Under the pieces are notes generated by a model. It saw only the letters and a program-made list of their open reading frames with translations, was not told the DNA's origin and made no database searches. Below are positions 1 to 6,118 of a DNA stretch of 12,393 nucleotides, in pieces (position 1 is the first letter of the stretch; each line of letters begins with the position of its first letter). The position numbers and the translations under genes are program-made. This DNA is from Deltaproteobacteria bacterium (lineage in GTDB: Bacteria; Desulfobacterota; Desulfobacteria; Desulfobacterales; UBA11574): positions 1-12,393 of the forward strand of contig JAFDBA010000078.1 in NCBI GenBank assembly GCA_019313505.1, read 5' to 3'.

Positions 1-44
1 AATAAATGCCTGAGTCTGGCTGCTCCGTGTAATCGACCGGTCAA
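1..44 (-). CDS. Possible 5' end of a reverse-strand gene (partial)
   Basis: On the reverse strand a perfect AGGAGG (complement of 53-58) lies 8 bases upstream of a TTG codon (complement of 42-44). The frame from that TTG is open to the left edge, about 14 codons, beginning MTGRLHGAARL. A consensus ribosome binding site at ideal spacing is the only real support. Fourteen open codons mean little, and the peptide is not recognised. A second frame after the same site is also open but has no usual start codon. The gene would be divergent from the radical SAM gene. Confidence 0.25.
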   Translation of the reverse strand, partial: MTGRLHGAARLRHL

Positions 45-58
45 TGGTTAATCCTCCT

Positions 59-264
59 TTTTACTGTCTGTTCCACAATTCTTGCTGAAAAGGGATTTCA
101 TTGCCAATTTATATTCCGGATCAGTAATTGCTTAATACACCATTTTCCCCTTCAATATAACAAAATCCAAATATCTTAAAAAAATTATATGGTTATAGCG
201 AAACGGGTTAAGCTGCATTTAACCGTCCGGTAAAATCTCACGTTAACACTTGATTCAAAGATTC
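59..264. other. AT-rich divergent intergenic region
   Basis: This AT-rich stretch lies between the possible reverse-strand start at the left edge and the forward radical SAM gene. I see no RNA gene or convincing reading frame on either strand. It should hold the promoters of both directions. Confidence 0.4.
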
Positions 265-276
265 TGCTATTATACT
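250..276 (+). promoter_or_regulatory. Candidate promoter for the radical SAM/DUF362 unit
   Basis: An extended -10 of the form TGnTATTAT is at 265-273 (TGC followed by TATTAT). An overlapping TATACT is at 271-276, and TTGATT at 250-255 could act as a weak -35. Spacing is 15 bases from TTGATT to TATACT, shorter than ideal, so the extended -10 reading is preferred. It would leave a leader of roughly 95 bases before the ATG at 376. Pattern match only. Confidence 0.3.
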
Positions 277-375
277 TAAGTTTTTATAGCTTCAGCAAAA
301 AAGGTAATATGTCTGCATTTCTTTGCATAAGATGGCTTTTCAAAGTGAAATCGAATTTTCAAATGAGGTTTTATT

Positions 376-1686
376 ATGAGAATTGTTCTTGTTAACCCGA
401 ATCCCATGATGCCACCGGTAACTCCGGTATCTCTGGACTATCTTGAATCCGCATGTAGTGATGCCGGTATAGAAGTTGATTTGGTTGATTGTCCCGTTGA
501 ACCGGATTGGAGTAAAAAACTTTCTCATGTTTTGACAGAAAAACCGATCCTGGTCGGTGTTACTGTCCGTAATATAGATGATTCCTATTTCGCCAGCAGA
601 GATTTTTCCCTTCGACGAATAATACCGGTTCTGGAGGAAATAAAAAGGATAACACAAGCGCCAATTTGCCTTGGTGGAGTCGGTTTTTCAATTTTTCCCT
701 ATGAAGTCATGGAATTTTGTGATGTGCCTTATGGGATATGTGGAGACGGTGAGGTGGGCCTGGTTAAACTTGCAATAGCGCTCAAAGAAAAAATCGAGCT
801 GGAAACGGTACCGGGACTGGTTTGGATGGAGAATGGGAACTATAGAAACAACGCAATATTGCCGGTTCCCCTTGAAAAAATAGATTTAGCTTCCAGGTCT
901 CTGATTGACAATGGGTATTATTTCGAAAACGGCGGGCAGGTTGGGTTTGAGACCAAACGCGGATGCTCCTTGAATTGCGTCTATTGTCCGGAACCACATA
1001 TAAGAGGTAAAGATGTAAGAGTGCGAAATCCATTGAATGTTGTGGAGGAATTAACCAATCTTTACAACCGTGGGATCGATGTTTTTCATACGTGTGACAG
1101 TGAGTTTAATTGTCCCTATTCCCATGCTGTTCTGGTATGCAAAGCCATCATTGAGTCAGGACTGGGAAGTAAAATTAAATGGTATGCATACTGTTCTCCT
1201 GAGTATTTTACTGAAGAATTAGCGTATTTAATGCGTCAATCCGGATGTGTCGGAATCGATTTCGGTGCCGATCATGGAGATAATAAAATGTTGGGCCGGT
1301 TAGGCCATGGTTATATATCAGATGATTTGATTCGAATTCGCAAGATTTGTCTTAAGCATAATATAATTTGCATGTTCGATTTACTTCTTGGGTCTCCCGG
1401 TGAAACAAAAATATCGATTGAAACAACGATTCATCTGATGAAAAAGATCAAGCCGGATCGTGTGGGCATCAGTCTCGGTGTGAGGCTTTATCCAATGACA
1501 CCTCTGGGGCGAAAAATCATTAAAGCGTCAAAAGGGGCCTTATCGAAAAATCGTAGTCTCTTTGGGAACCTGGAAGATAATGAATCTCTGCTTCGCCCTA
1601 TTTATTACTGTGATGCAGTTTTGGGTGAGGATGTGGAAGATTGGTTGTATGGTATAATTGGCGATGACGGACCGACGCGAATTTAA
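376..1686 (+). CDS. Cobalamin-binding-type radical SAM protein, C-terminus frameshifted
   Basis: This is a radical SAM enzyme with an N-terminal Rossmann-like B12-binding-type domain (residues about 1-135), a linker, and a SAM core holding the 4Fe-4S motif CSLNCVYC (C197, C201, C204). The N-terminal domain shows the family pattern of a TPVSLDYLESA segment, GGVGFS at 100-105 and GDGE near 123-126. It lacks the DxHxxG histidine motif, so cobalamin would bind base-off without a protein histidine ligand, as in many B12 radical SAM enzymes. The RNIDD segment (65-69) recalls, from memory, the subgroup around the tryptophan C-methyltransferase TsrM; the substrate here is unknown. The start is ATG 376 with GAGG at 365-368, 7 bases upstream. 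The frame stops at 1684-1686 just after GDD, but the expected family tail continues in another frame (next entry), so the gene is frameshifted or the assembly has an error. A DUF362 gene follows. Confidence 0.85.
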   Translation: MRIVLVNPNPMMPPVTPVSLDYLESACSDAGIEVDLVDCPVEPDWSKKLSHVLTEKPILVGVTVRNIDDSYFASRDFSLRRIIPVLEEIKRITQAPICLGGVGFSIFPYEVMEFCDVPYGICGDGEVGLVKLAIALKEKIELETVPGLVWMENGNYRNNAILPVPLEKIDLASRSLIDNGYYFENGGQVGFETKRGCSLNCVYCPEPHIRGKDVRVRNPLNVVEELTNLYNRGIDVFHTCDSEFNCPYSHAVLVCKAIIESGLGSKIKWYAYCSPEYFTEELAYLMRQSGCVGIDFGADHGDNKMLGRLGHGYISDDLIRIRKICLKHNIICMFDLLLGSPGETKISIETTIHLMKKIKPDRVGISLGVRLYPMTPLGRKIIKASKGALSKNRSLFGNLEDNESLLRPIYYCDAVLGEDVEDWLYGIIGDDGPTRI

Positions 1687-1796
1687 ATTACAATTATAAT
1701 GATAATCCAGAACTGACTGATGCAATCAAACGTGGACACCGCGGTGCATATTGGGATATTCTCCGTCGGGTATCAGAGGAAATCCCTCCTTTGTAA
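1669..1796 (+). pseudogene. Displaced C-terminal tail of the radical SAM protein
   Basis: After codon GAC at 1666-1668 the reading frame of the upstream gene runs into TAA. The frame read from 1671 gives 41 codons to a TAA at 1794-1796, including NYNYNDN and RGAYWDILRR. From memory these are characteristic of the C-terminus of this B12 radical SAM group, where a GDD motif is followed shortly by NYNYND and then RGAYWDILR. Continuity needs a net loss of one base (or gain of two) near 1669. The distance between GDD and NYNYND also looks short compared with relatives, so a deletion of 3n+1 bases is possible. Either the gene is damaged, the frame is recoded, or the sequence has an error. The intact protein would be about 475 residues. 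Confidence 0.75.
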
Positions 1797-1829
1797 TTGT
1801 AAACGTCACAAAGTTGTCAAAGGATGAAT

Positions 1830-2627
1830 ATGTGTGAAACACCGCTTGGTATTGTAGATTTTATTAGTTACGAAGAAAGTGTACCGGTTCTTATGAAACT
1901 GCTCGGGGCTGACCCGGTTCTTGGTTCTCAAAAGAGAGTTATTATTAAGCCCAACCTGGTCAATGCTTCATCTCCTCCCATAACTACTCCTGTAGAACTG
2001 GTAGCTGCGATAGTCGAGTATATAAAGGCTGTAAGCAATGCAGAGATAGTAGTTGCAGAAGGGTGCGGCGCGCCCATATATAGCACGAACAGGCCGTACC
2101 GTAAACTCGGCTACATTGACATGGCCAAGTCCAACGGGGTCTCTCTGGTAGATCTCAATAATGCCGAATTAACGGAACTCAACGACCGCCGGTGCCACAT
2201 TTTCCCGCAGTTCATGATGCCACGGATAGTGATGGAGTCGTTTATCATATCGGTTCCAGTCCTCAAGAAACACTCCCTTGCAACGGTCACCCTCACAATG
2301 AAGAACATGCTCGGATGCGCCCCTCCTGACCACTACGGAGGGTTTGTCTGGAAAAAATCCAGGTTCCATAAAAATATGCACCGCTCCATCTTCGAGATAA
2401 ACCTCTACCGCACACCCGACCTCACTATCCTAGACGGAAGCGTGGGTCTGGCGAGACATCACCTAGGTGGACCGAGATGCAGCCCGCCTGTGGGAAAGCT
2501 GATAGGAGGCTTCGACCCCGTGGCAGTTGATGGACACGGTGCAGGGCTTCTCGGGGTGAACTGGAGGAATGTGGAGCATATTACCCTGGCGCATACCGTC
2601 CTAGGTCGCGCCGATAGAGCTTTGTGA
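1830..2627 (+). CDS. DUF362 domain protein
   Basis: This is a DUF362 (PF04015) protein of about 265 residues. It has the family landmarks in order: IIKPNLV near the N-terminus, ITTPVEL, a VVAEG segment, VPVLKKH followed by TMKNMLG, then ILDGSVG, GGPR and GGFDPVAVDG near the C-terminus. Some family members carry a 4Fe-4S ferredoxin module; none is present here, and the cysteines are scattered. The biochemical role of the family is largely unsettled, so none is assigned. I chose ATG 1830 because AGGA at 1821-1824 sits 5 bases upstream; ATG 1824 is in frame two codons earlier but would leave no spacer. It begins 33 bases after the displaced tail of the radical SAM gene, which suggests an operon and a shared substrate. 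The second half is clearly richer in GC than the first half and the flanks. The C-terminus is slightly short for the family. Confidence 0.82.
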   Translation: MCETPLGIVDFISYEESVPVLMKLLGADPVLGSQKRVIIKPNLVNASSPPITTPVELVAAIVEYIKAVSNAEIVVAEGCGAPIYSTNRPYRKLGYIDMAKSNGVSLVDLNNAELTELNDRRCHIFPQFMMPRIVMESFIISVPVLKKHSLATVTLTMKNMLGCAPPDHYGGFVWKKSRFHKNMHRSIFEINLYRTPDLTILDGSVGLARHHLGGPRCSPPVGKLIGGFDPVAVDGHGAGLLGVNWRNVEHITLAHTVLGRADRAL

Positions 2628-2637
2628 TTCTATCGGC
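2610..2637 (+). other. Hairpin spanning the DUF362 stop codon
   Basis: GCCGATAGA (2610-2618) and TCTATCGGC (2629-2637) form a perfect 9-base-pair stem with a 10-base loop, covering the TGA at 2625-2627. No T-run follows directly; the first is six T at 2668-2673. It is therefore not a textbook intrinsic terminator, but may stabilise the 3' end of the message or act as a weak terminator. Confidence 0.5.
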
Positions 2638-2815
2638 CACCCCGATGGGATAGATGGTCTTAAGGTTTTTTGTTGAAAAGCGTAGTTATTATTTGTGATG
2701 AGGTACTTAAACAGGCATTGTAATAAAACAGTTCGATTTTACCCAGTTTCTTGATTTGCAGGCGCACAATATGTGGTAGTTTTGATTAATAATCCACAAT
2801 ATATTCTAATTCAAT

Positions 2816-2844
2816 AAAATTATATATAAATTATATATAATTTT
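2816..2844. repeat. 29-base AT-only palindrome (14-base arms)
   Basis: AAAATTATATATAA (2816-2829) and its exact reverse complement (2831-2844) are separated by one base. All 29 positions are A or T. The element ends two bases before a TTGACA hexamer at 2847. It could be an operator, a cruciform-prone site or an upstream promoter element. No protein binding can be read from the sequence. Confidence 0.65.
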
Positions 2845-2846
2845 GC

Positions 2847-2880
2847 TTGACACTAATAAATTACAAGTTCATGATATGAT
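2847..2880 (+). promoter_or_regulatory. Candidate promoter ahead of the small-protein unit
   Basis: A perfect TTGACA -35 is at 2847-2852. The best -10, TATGAT at 2875-2880, is 22 bases away, which is too long. CATGAT at 2870-2875 has the ideal 17-base spacing but a poorer first base. The palindrome immediately upstream is suitably placed for a regulator. The leader to the ATG at 3099 would be about 210 bases. Confidence 0.35.
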
Positions 2881-2906
2881 TAATAATTATTCCGACAAAG
2901 AATGTT

Positions 2907-2928
2907 CCTGTACAAAGCCTGTACAAAG
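2907..2928. repeat. Tandem 11-base repeat, two copies
   Basis: CCTGTACAAAG occurs twice without a gap (2907-2917 and 2918-2928). A related GACAAAG lies just upstream at 2894-2900. It is in the presumed leader of the downstream unit. It may be a replication-slippage product or a pair of binding sites. Confidence 0.6.
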
Positions 2929-3098
2929 ATAGAACAAGTCAAGCCTTGCAGAATGAAAACAAAACGAAAAATTATTTTGGCTTTAAGATATAAAATTTCA
3001 AATTAAAACTAAGATGTTTGGTGATTAAGCATATAATAGACTCCTTTTCTTTTCAGATCTTTGAATAGGTAAAGAGCATCTATAAAATTTGTGAGGTT

Positions 3099-3251
3099 AT
3101 GGCTTTATTTATCAAGTGCAATGGAGGTCGGCGTTTAGGGATTGATCGACGAAGATTTTCTTATACCATACATATCCCTGAACGCAGATCCGGCAAGGAA
3201 AGAAGGAGCGGGATTGATAGAAGATTAAAACCAAGAATATCAAAATCTTAA
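3099..3251 (+). CDS. Small arginine-rich protein with GIDRR repeats
   Basis: This encodes 50 residues, strongly basic, with no signal peptide or membrane segment. RRLGIDRR (11-18) and RRSGIDRR (35-42) form an internal repeat flanking FSYTIHIPERRSGKERR. From memory, short proteins with repeated RRSGxDRR and a YTIHIPERR core are frequent orphans in sulfate-reducing Desulfobacterota; their function is unknown to me. The start is ATG 3099. A GTGAGG at 3091-3096 lies only 2 bases upstream, closer than usual, but no other usual start codon exists after the in-frame stop at 3066. The next gene begins 36 bases downstream in the same direction, so the two probably share a transcript. The density of positive charge suggests nucleic acid binding, which is inference only. 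Confidence 0.6.
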   Translation: MALFIKCNGGRRLGIDRRRFSYTIHIPERRSGKERRSGIDRRLKPRISKS

Positions 3252-3287
3252 ACGAGCAGGGAAAATAGCTGAGAGAGGTGGCTACTA

Positions 3288-3578
3288 ATGATAGGAATGT
3301 TAAGAAAAATATTTGAAGCTAACCCTGAAAAATCGACAATCGTATTAAAAGGTAACTGTTCAGACTGCGGGTCCGATGTAATAATTAATATAACATCTAC
3401 GTCAGGAGGATTTGGACTACAGGGCGGAGCTTTATTGGGGCGTTTATCTGACGGGTATTTCGCTAAGTGTCCTGCTTGTTACAAGGTTAACCCAATGATA
3501 GAAGACCTTTATAAACCAAAATGCGTTCCTCACTTTATTCAGAATTCGTATCAAGTAAATCATAAAAGAAAGTCATAA
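3288..3578 (+). CDS. Hypothetical protein with two CxxC pairs (zinc-ribbon-like)
   Basis: A 96-residue soluble protein of unrecognised family. CSDC (C24, C27) and CPAC (C61, C64) are spaced like the two knuckles of a zinc ribbon or a small rubredoxin-like fold, with a glycine-rich segment (SGGFGLQGG, 39-47) between them. The start at ATG 3288 is supported by GAGAGG at 3273-3278, 9 bases upstream. It follows the arginine-rich small gene by 36 bases and is closed by a strong terminator 31 bases after its stop, so it ends a two-gene unit. Metal binding is inferred from cysteine spacing. It could bind nucleic acid or another protein; nothing in the sequence decides this. Confidence 0.65.
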   Translation: MIGMLRKIFEANPEKSTIVLKGNCSDCGSDVIINITSTSGGFGLQGGALLGRLSDGYFAKCPACYKVNPMIEDLYKPKCVPHFIQNSYQVNHKRKS

Positions 3579-3609
3579 AATCGTTGTGACATATGGTGTG
3601 ATAAAACAA

Positions 3610-3639
3610 AGCTCAGCAAAACCATGCTGGGCTTTTTTT
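3610..3639 (+). terminator. Rho-independent terminator
   Basis: AGCTCAGCA (3610-3618) pairs with TGCTGGGCT (3625-3633): nine pairs including one G-T wobble, a 6-base loop, and a run of seven T (3633-3639). It is a textbook intrinsic terminator on the forward strand, ending the small-protein unit and separating it from recQ. Confidence 0.88.
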
Positions 3640-3707
3640 ATTGAGCCGGTCCAGGTAAAATTGACCATTTTTCAAAGGTCTCCGTTTAATTCCAATTCTG
3701 CTTGTCT

Positions 3708-3736
3708 TTGACTTTTTGTTTCACAAGATATATATC
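3708..3736 (+). promoter_or_regulatory. Candidate recQ promoter
   Basis: TTGACT at 3708-3713 and TATATC at 3731-3736 are 17 bases apart, a sigma70-like arrangement. It lies between the upstream terminator and recQ and gives a leader of about 40 bases to the chosen ATG. Pattern match only. Confidence 0.45.
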
Positions 3737-3783
3737 TCAAACTCCATTCTGTCAGTTCCTTAATTGTGAATTTTGTGCTTTTT

Positions 3784-5607
3784 ATGGCGACCATGATTAA
3801 TCAGGCAAAAAAAATCCTTAAAACGGTATTCGGGTATGACGGGTTCATCTCTTTGCAGGAAGATGTCATTGAAAACATACTGCAAAAAAATGATACGCTG
3901 GTTATCATGCCCACCGGCGGCGGCAAATCTCTCTGCTATCAGATTCCAGCCCTTATCTTTAAAGGATTGACCATCGTTGTTTCGCCGTTGATTTCACTTA
4001 TGAAGGATCAAGTGGAGCAGTTAATGGAATCAGGGGTTTCAGCGGTACTGTTAAACAGCTCGCTGACGCCTGATGAGTATCGCCGGAATGTAGAGCTCAT
4101 TAAAAAGGGCAAAGTGAAATTACTTTACCTGGCCCCGGAATCCTTGTTGAAATCGAGTGTATTGGAGATGCTTTCATCACTACACGTGGATTGCCTTGCC
4201 ATTGACGAAGCCCATTGCATATCCGCATGGGGACATGATTTTCGTCCTGAATACCGGCAGTTGGTGAATGTCAGATCGCGTTTTTCCAAAGCGGTTTATA
4301 TTGCACTGACAGCCACAGCAACCCCGAGGGTACGAAAAGACATTAAATCCAGTCTCAGCTTTGAAGACTCAGGCGAATATGTCGCCGGTTTCAATCGAGA
4401 AAATTTATTTCTCCAAATTGTTTCCAAAAACAACCCCTTGGATCAAACCATTGAGTTTATCCGCAAATTTCCTGGGCAATCAGGTATCATATACTGTTTT
4501 ACCCGCCGACAGGTAGATGATCTTTATACCGTTCTAAATGATGAAGGATTTTCAGTACGCCCATATCATGCAGGTCTGTCCGAAACAGATCGAAAACAAA
4601 ACCAGAACCTGTTTATCAGGGACGATGTGCAAATTATTGTGGCGACCATCGCTTTCGGCATGGGAATCAACAAGCCCAATGTTCGATTTGTTGTTCATTT
4701 TGATATGCCGAAGAATATGGAAAGTTATTATCAGGAAATAGGCAGAGCCGGACGGGACGGATTACCGGCCCATTGTATGCTGTTGTTCAGTTATGCCGAC
4801 ATTCATAAAATAACGCATTTTATCAACAAAAAAAACGAGCATGAAAAACGGGTGGCGCACATCCACCTCAATGCATTTTTGAACTTTGTTGAAACCAATG
4901 ACTGCCGGCGCATCCCGCTGCTCAATTATTTTGGTGAAGAATATTCCATTGAAAAATGCAATATGTGCGATAACTGCCTGGAAGGAGAAAAAGAACTTAC
5001 CGACCTTACCGTACCGGCCCAGAAATTCTTATCCTGTGTTAAGCGAACCGGTGAGATGTTTGGAATGGCCCATATCATTGATGTGTTACGGGGCTCAAGT
5101 GCACAAAAAGTCTTAAGATTCGGTCATGACAAATTATCTACTTACGGAATCGGAAAGGAACTTTCAAAAAAAGAATGGGTGCTCCTGGCGCGACAATTTC
5201 TTCACAAAAAGCTTGTGATTCAGGATATGGAATATGGAAGTTTGAAGCTCGCAGATAAAGCGTGGGATGTTTTTCAAAACAAAGAAACGGTTCTGGGTCA
5301 TTTAAAAAAGGAATATAACGATAAGGATATTGAAGAAGAATCTAAAATAAAAACCACACCGGATCACGATAAAGATCTGTTTGAAATCCTGCGAAAAAAG
5401 AGAAAAAATCTTGCTGATCACGCTGGAATTCCCCCTTATGTAATTTTTTCAGATAGAACCTTGATTGAAATGGCTGCATATTTCCCTCAAACCATGGAAA
5501 ACCTGCTGGATATTCATGGTGTGGGCATTGTAAAACGCGAAAAATACGGATCGATTTTTCTCGGCCTTATTCAAGAGTATTGCAGGGATAGTGAAATTAA
5601 AGAATGA
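3784..5607 (+). CDS. recQ: ATP-dependent DNA helicase RecQ
   Basis: RecQ is a 3'-to-5' superfamily 2 DNA helicase acting in recombination and stalled-fork repair. All parts are present (numbered from ATG 3784): the motif 0 glutamine in the LQEDVIE segment, Walker A PTGGGKS (43-49), DEAH (141-144) in the RecQ-specific IDEAHCISAWGHDFRPEY context, ALTATATP, QEIGRAGRDG (about 317-326), the zinc site C374, C392, C395 and C398 (the last three as CNMCDNC), a winged-helix region, and a C-terminal HRDC domain (about 527-600). At about 607 residues it matches full-length bacterial RecQ. No start has a clear Shine-Dalgarno site. In-frame GTG 3766 and 3775 and ATG 3784 and 3793 are all possible; homologs usually begin close to MINQAKK, favouring one of the ATGs. 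It appears monocistronic. Confidence 0.95.
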   Translation: MATMINQAKKILKTVFGYDGFISLQEDVIENILQKNDTLVIMPTGGGKSLCYQIPALIFKGLTIVVSPLISLMKDQVEQLMESGVSAVLLNSSLTPDEYRRNVELIKKGKVKLLYLAPESLLKSSVLEMLSSLHVDCLAIDEAHCISAWGHDFRPEYRQLVNVRSRFSKAVYIALTATATPRVRKDIKSSLSFEDSGEYVAGFNRENLFLQIVSKNNPLDQTIEFIRKFPGQSGIIYCFTRRQVDDLYTVLNDEGFSVRPYHAGLSETDRKQNQNLFIRDDVQIIVATIAFGMGINKPNVRFVVHFDMPKNMESYYQEIGRAGRDGLPAHCMLLFSYADIHKITHFINKKNEHEKRVAHIHLNAFLNFVETNDCRRIPLLNYFGEEYSIEKCNMCDNCLEGEKELTDLTVPAQKFLSCVKRTGEMFGMAHIIDVLRGSSAQKVLRFGHDKLSTYGIGKELSKKEWVLLARQFLHKKLVIQDMEYGSLKLADKAWDVFQNKETVLGHLKKEYNDKDIEEESKIKTTPDHDKDLFEILRKKRKNLADHAGIPPYVIFSDRTLIEMAAYFPQTMENLLDIHGVGIVKREKYGSIFLGLIQEYCRDSEIKE

Positions 5608-5669
5608 CCCAAAAACATTAATATACAGACACGAACCTTACCCAGGAAAGCTGGCAGGGAAAGACATTA

Positions 5670-5745
5670 GGACACAGATTTTCACAGATAAACACAGATG
5701 ATATTATTATTAAAGAATCTTGACAATCTGTGTTCATCCGTGTCC
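5670..5745. repeat. CACAGAT dispersed repeat with inverted arms
   Basis: Three consecutive 10-mers, GGACACAGAT, TTTCACAGAT and AAACACAGAT (5670-5699), are followed 26 bases later by an inverted arm of two related units, ATCTGTGTTC and ATCCGTGTCC (5726-5745). The arms can pair with a few mismatches to form a long hairpin. A diverged relative lies at 12197-12265. Such CACAGAT strings are, from memory, a common intergenic repeat in several bacterial phyla, including delta-type genomes. The element lies about 60 bases downstream of the recQ stop and has no T-run typical of a terminator. Confidence 0.65.
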
Positions 5746-5771
5746 AAATAAAAATCATATTATAAAGTTTT

Positions 5772-5870
5772 ATGAACGAATTATATACCATCGGCCATTT
5801 AAACATACCATGGAAAAATTTTTCAATAAGGATATCAGGAGCATCCATTGGAATATTGATTGACAGCTGA
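5772..5870 (+). pseudogene. DUF488-like N-terminal remnant
   Basis: A 32-codon frame starts with MNELYTIGHLNIPWKNF and includes IGILIDS before a TGA at 5868-5870. DUF488 proteins typically begin with a short LYTIGHS segment, then an amphipathic helix, then a strand ending in LVDVR. The order and spacing fit the first 32 residues of that family, while the remaining 100 or more residues are absent. There is no ribosome binding site. I read it as the degraded 5' end of a DUF488 gene next to a transposase remnant; chance resemblance is possible because the segment is short. Confidence 0.45.
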
Positions 5871-5893
5871 TTGGAATTAATTATAGAAATTCT

Positions 5894-6118
5894 ATGTTAC
5901 GAAAAGCTAATATAGGCGCTCCCGGCGCCTTACATCGTATAATCATAAAGCAAATCGAACGTGGAAAGATATTTTATGATGACAGTAATCTGGATAATTT
6001 CTTAAACTGGCCGGATATTATTTTAACCGATGCCAAAACCACTTGTTTTAAACGGACTTTAATACCGAATCATCTTCGTTTGTTGTTGGGAACAGGGTTG
6101 GATAATGACACTAAGTGA
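5894..6118 (+). pseudogene. Truncated REP-associated (IS200-like) transposase remnant
   Basis: The 74-codon frame resembles the N-terminus of Y1/HUH transposases of the RAYT (IS200-like) type, which usually start with a basic segment, then PGALHHI, an IERRKIF-like stretch, a FL..L helix and a (M/I)PNHxHLLL motif. Here these appear as APGALHRI, IERGKIFYDD, NFLNWPD and IPNHLRLLL. The second histidine of the HUH motif is replaced by arginine, so metal binding for catalysis should be lost. The frame ends a few residues later, without the catalytic tyrosine region; about two thirds of the usual protein is missing. It is a dead fragment. The downstream thiamine-diphosphate enzyme starts within its last codons and uses an AGGG inside it as ribosome binding site. 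Confidence 0.75.

Larger units (their letters stand above)
2638..3098. other. AT-rich intergenic region with palindrome and tandem repeat
   Basis: About 460 bases without a supported gene. It contains the palindrome at 2816-2844, the promoter-like elements after it and the tandem repeat at 2907-2928, each listed separately. A perfect TATAAT lies at 3032-3037 without a recognisable -35. A 34-codon frame from ATG 2902 has no clear ribosome binding site and no recognisable product, so it is not called. Confidence 0.5.

Noticed and set aside
340..657. A 105-codon reverse-strand frame over the start of the radical SAM gene
   Set aside because: It overlaps the conserved N-terminal domain of the forward gene, and its own translation is not protein-like.
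2902..3006. A 34-codon frame starting at ATG 2902
   Set aside because: It has no convincing ribosome binding site, includes the tandem repeat and shows no recognisable protein features.
2670..3098. CRISPR array or riboswitch in the longest gene-free stretch
   Set aside because: There are only two adjacent 11-base units without spacers, and no known riboswitch core could be recognised by eye.
5618..5848. A 76-codon reverse-strand frame between recQ and the transposase remnant
   Set aside because: It runs through the CACAGAT repeat and the antisense of the DUF488-like fragment, with no support of its own.
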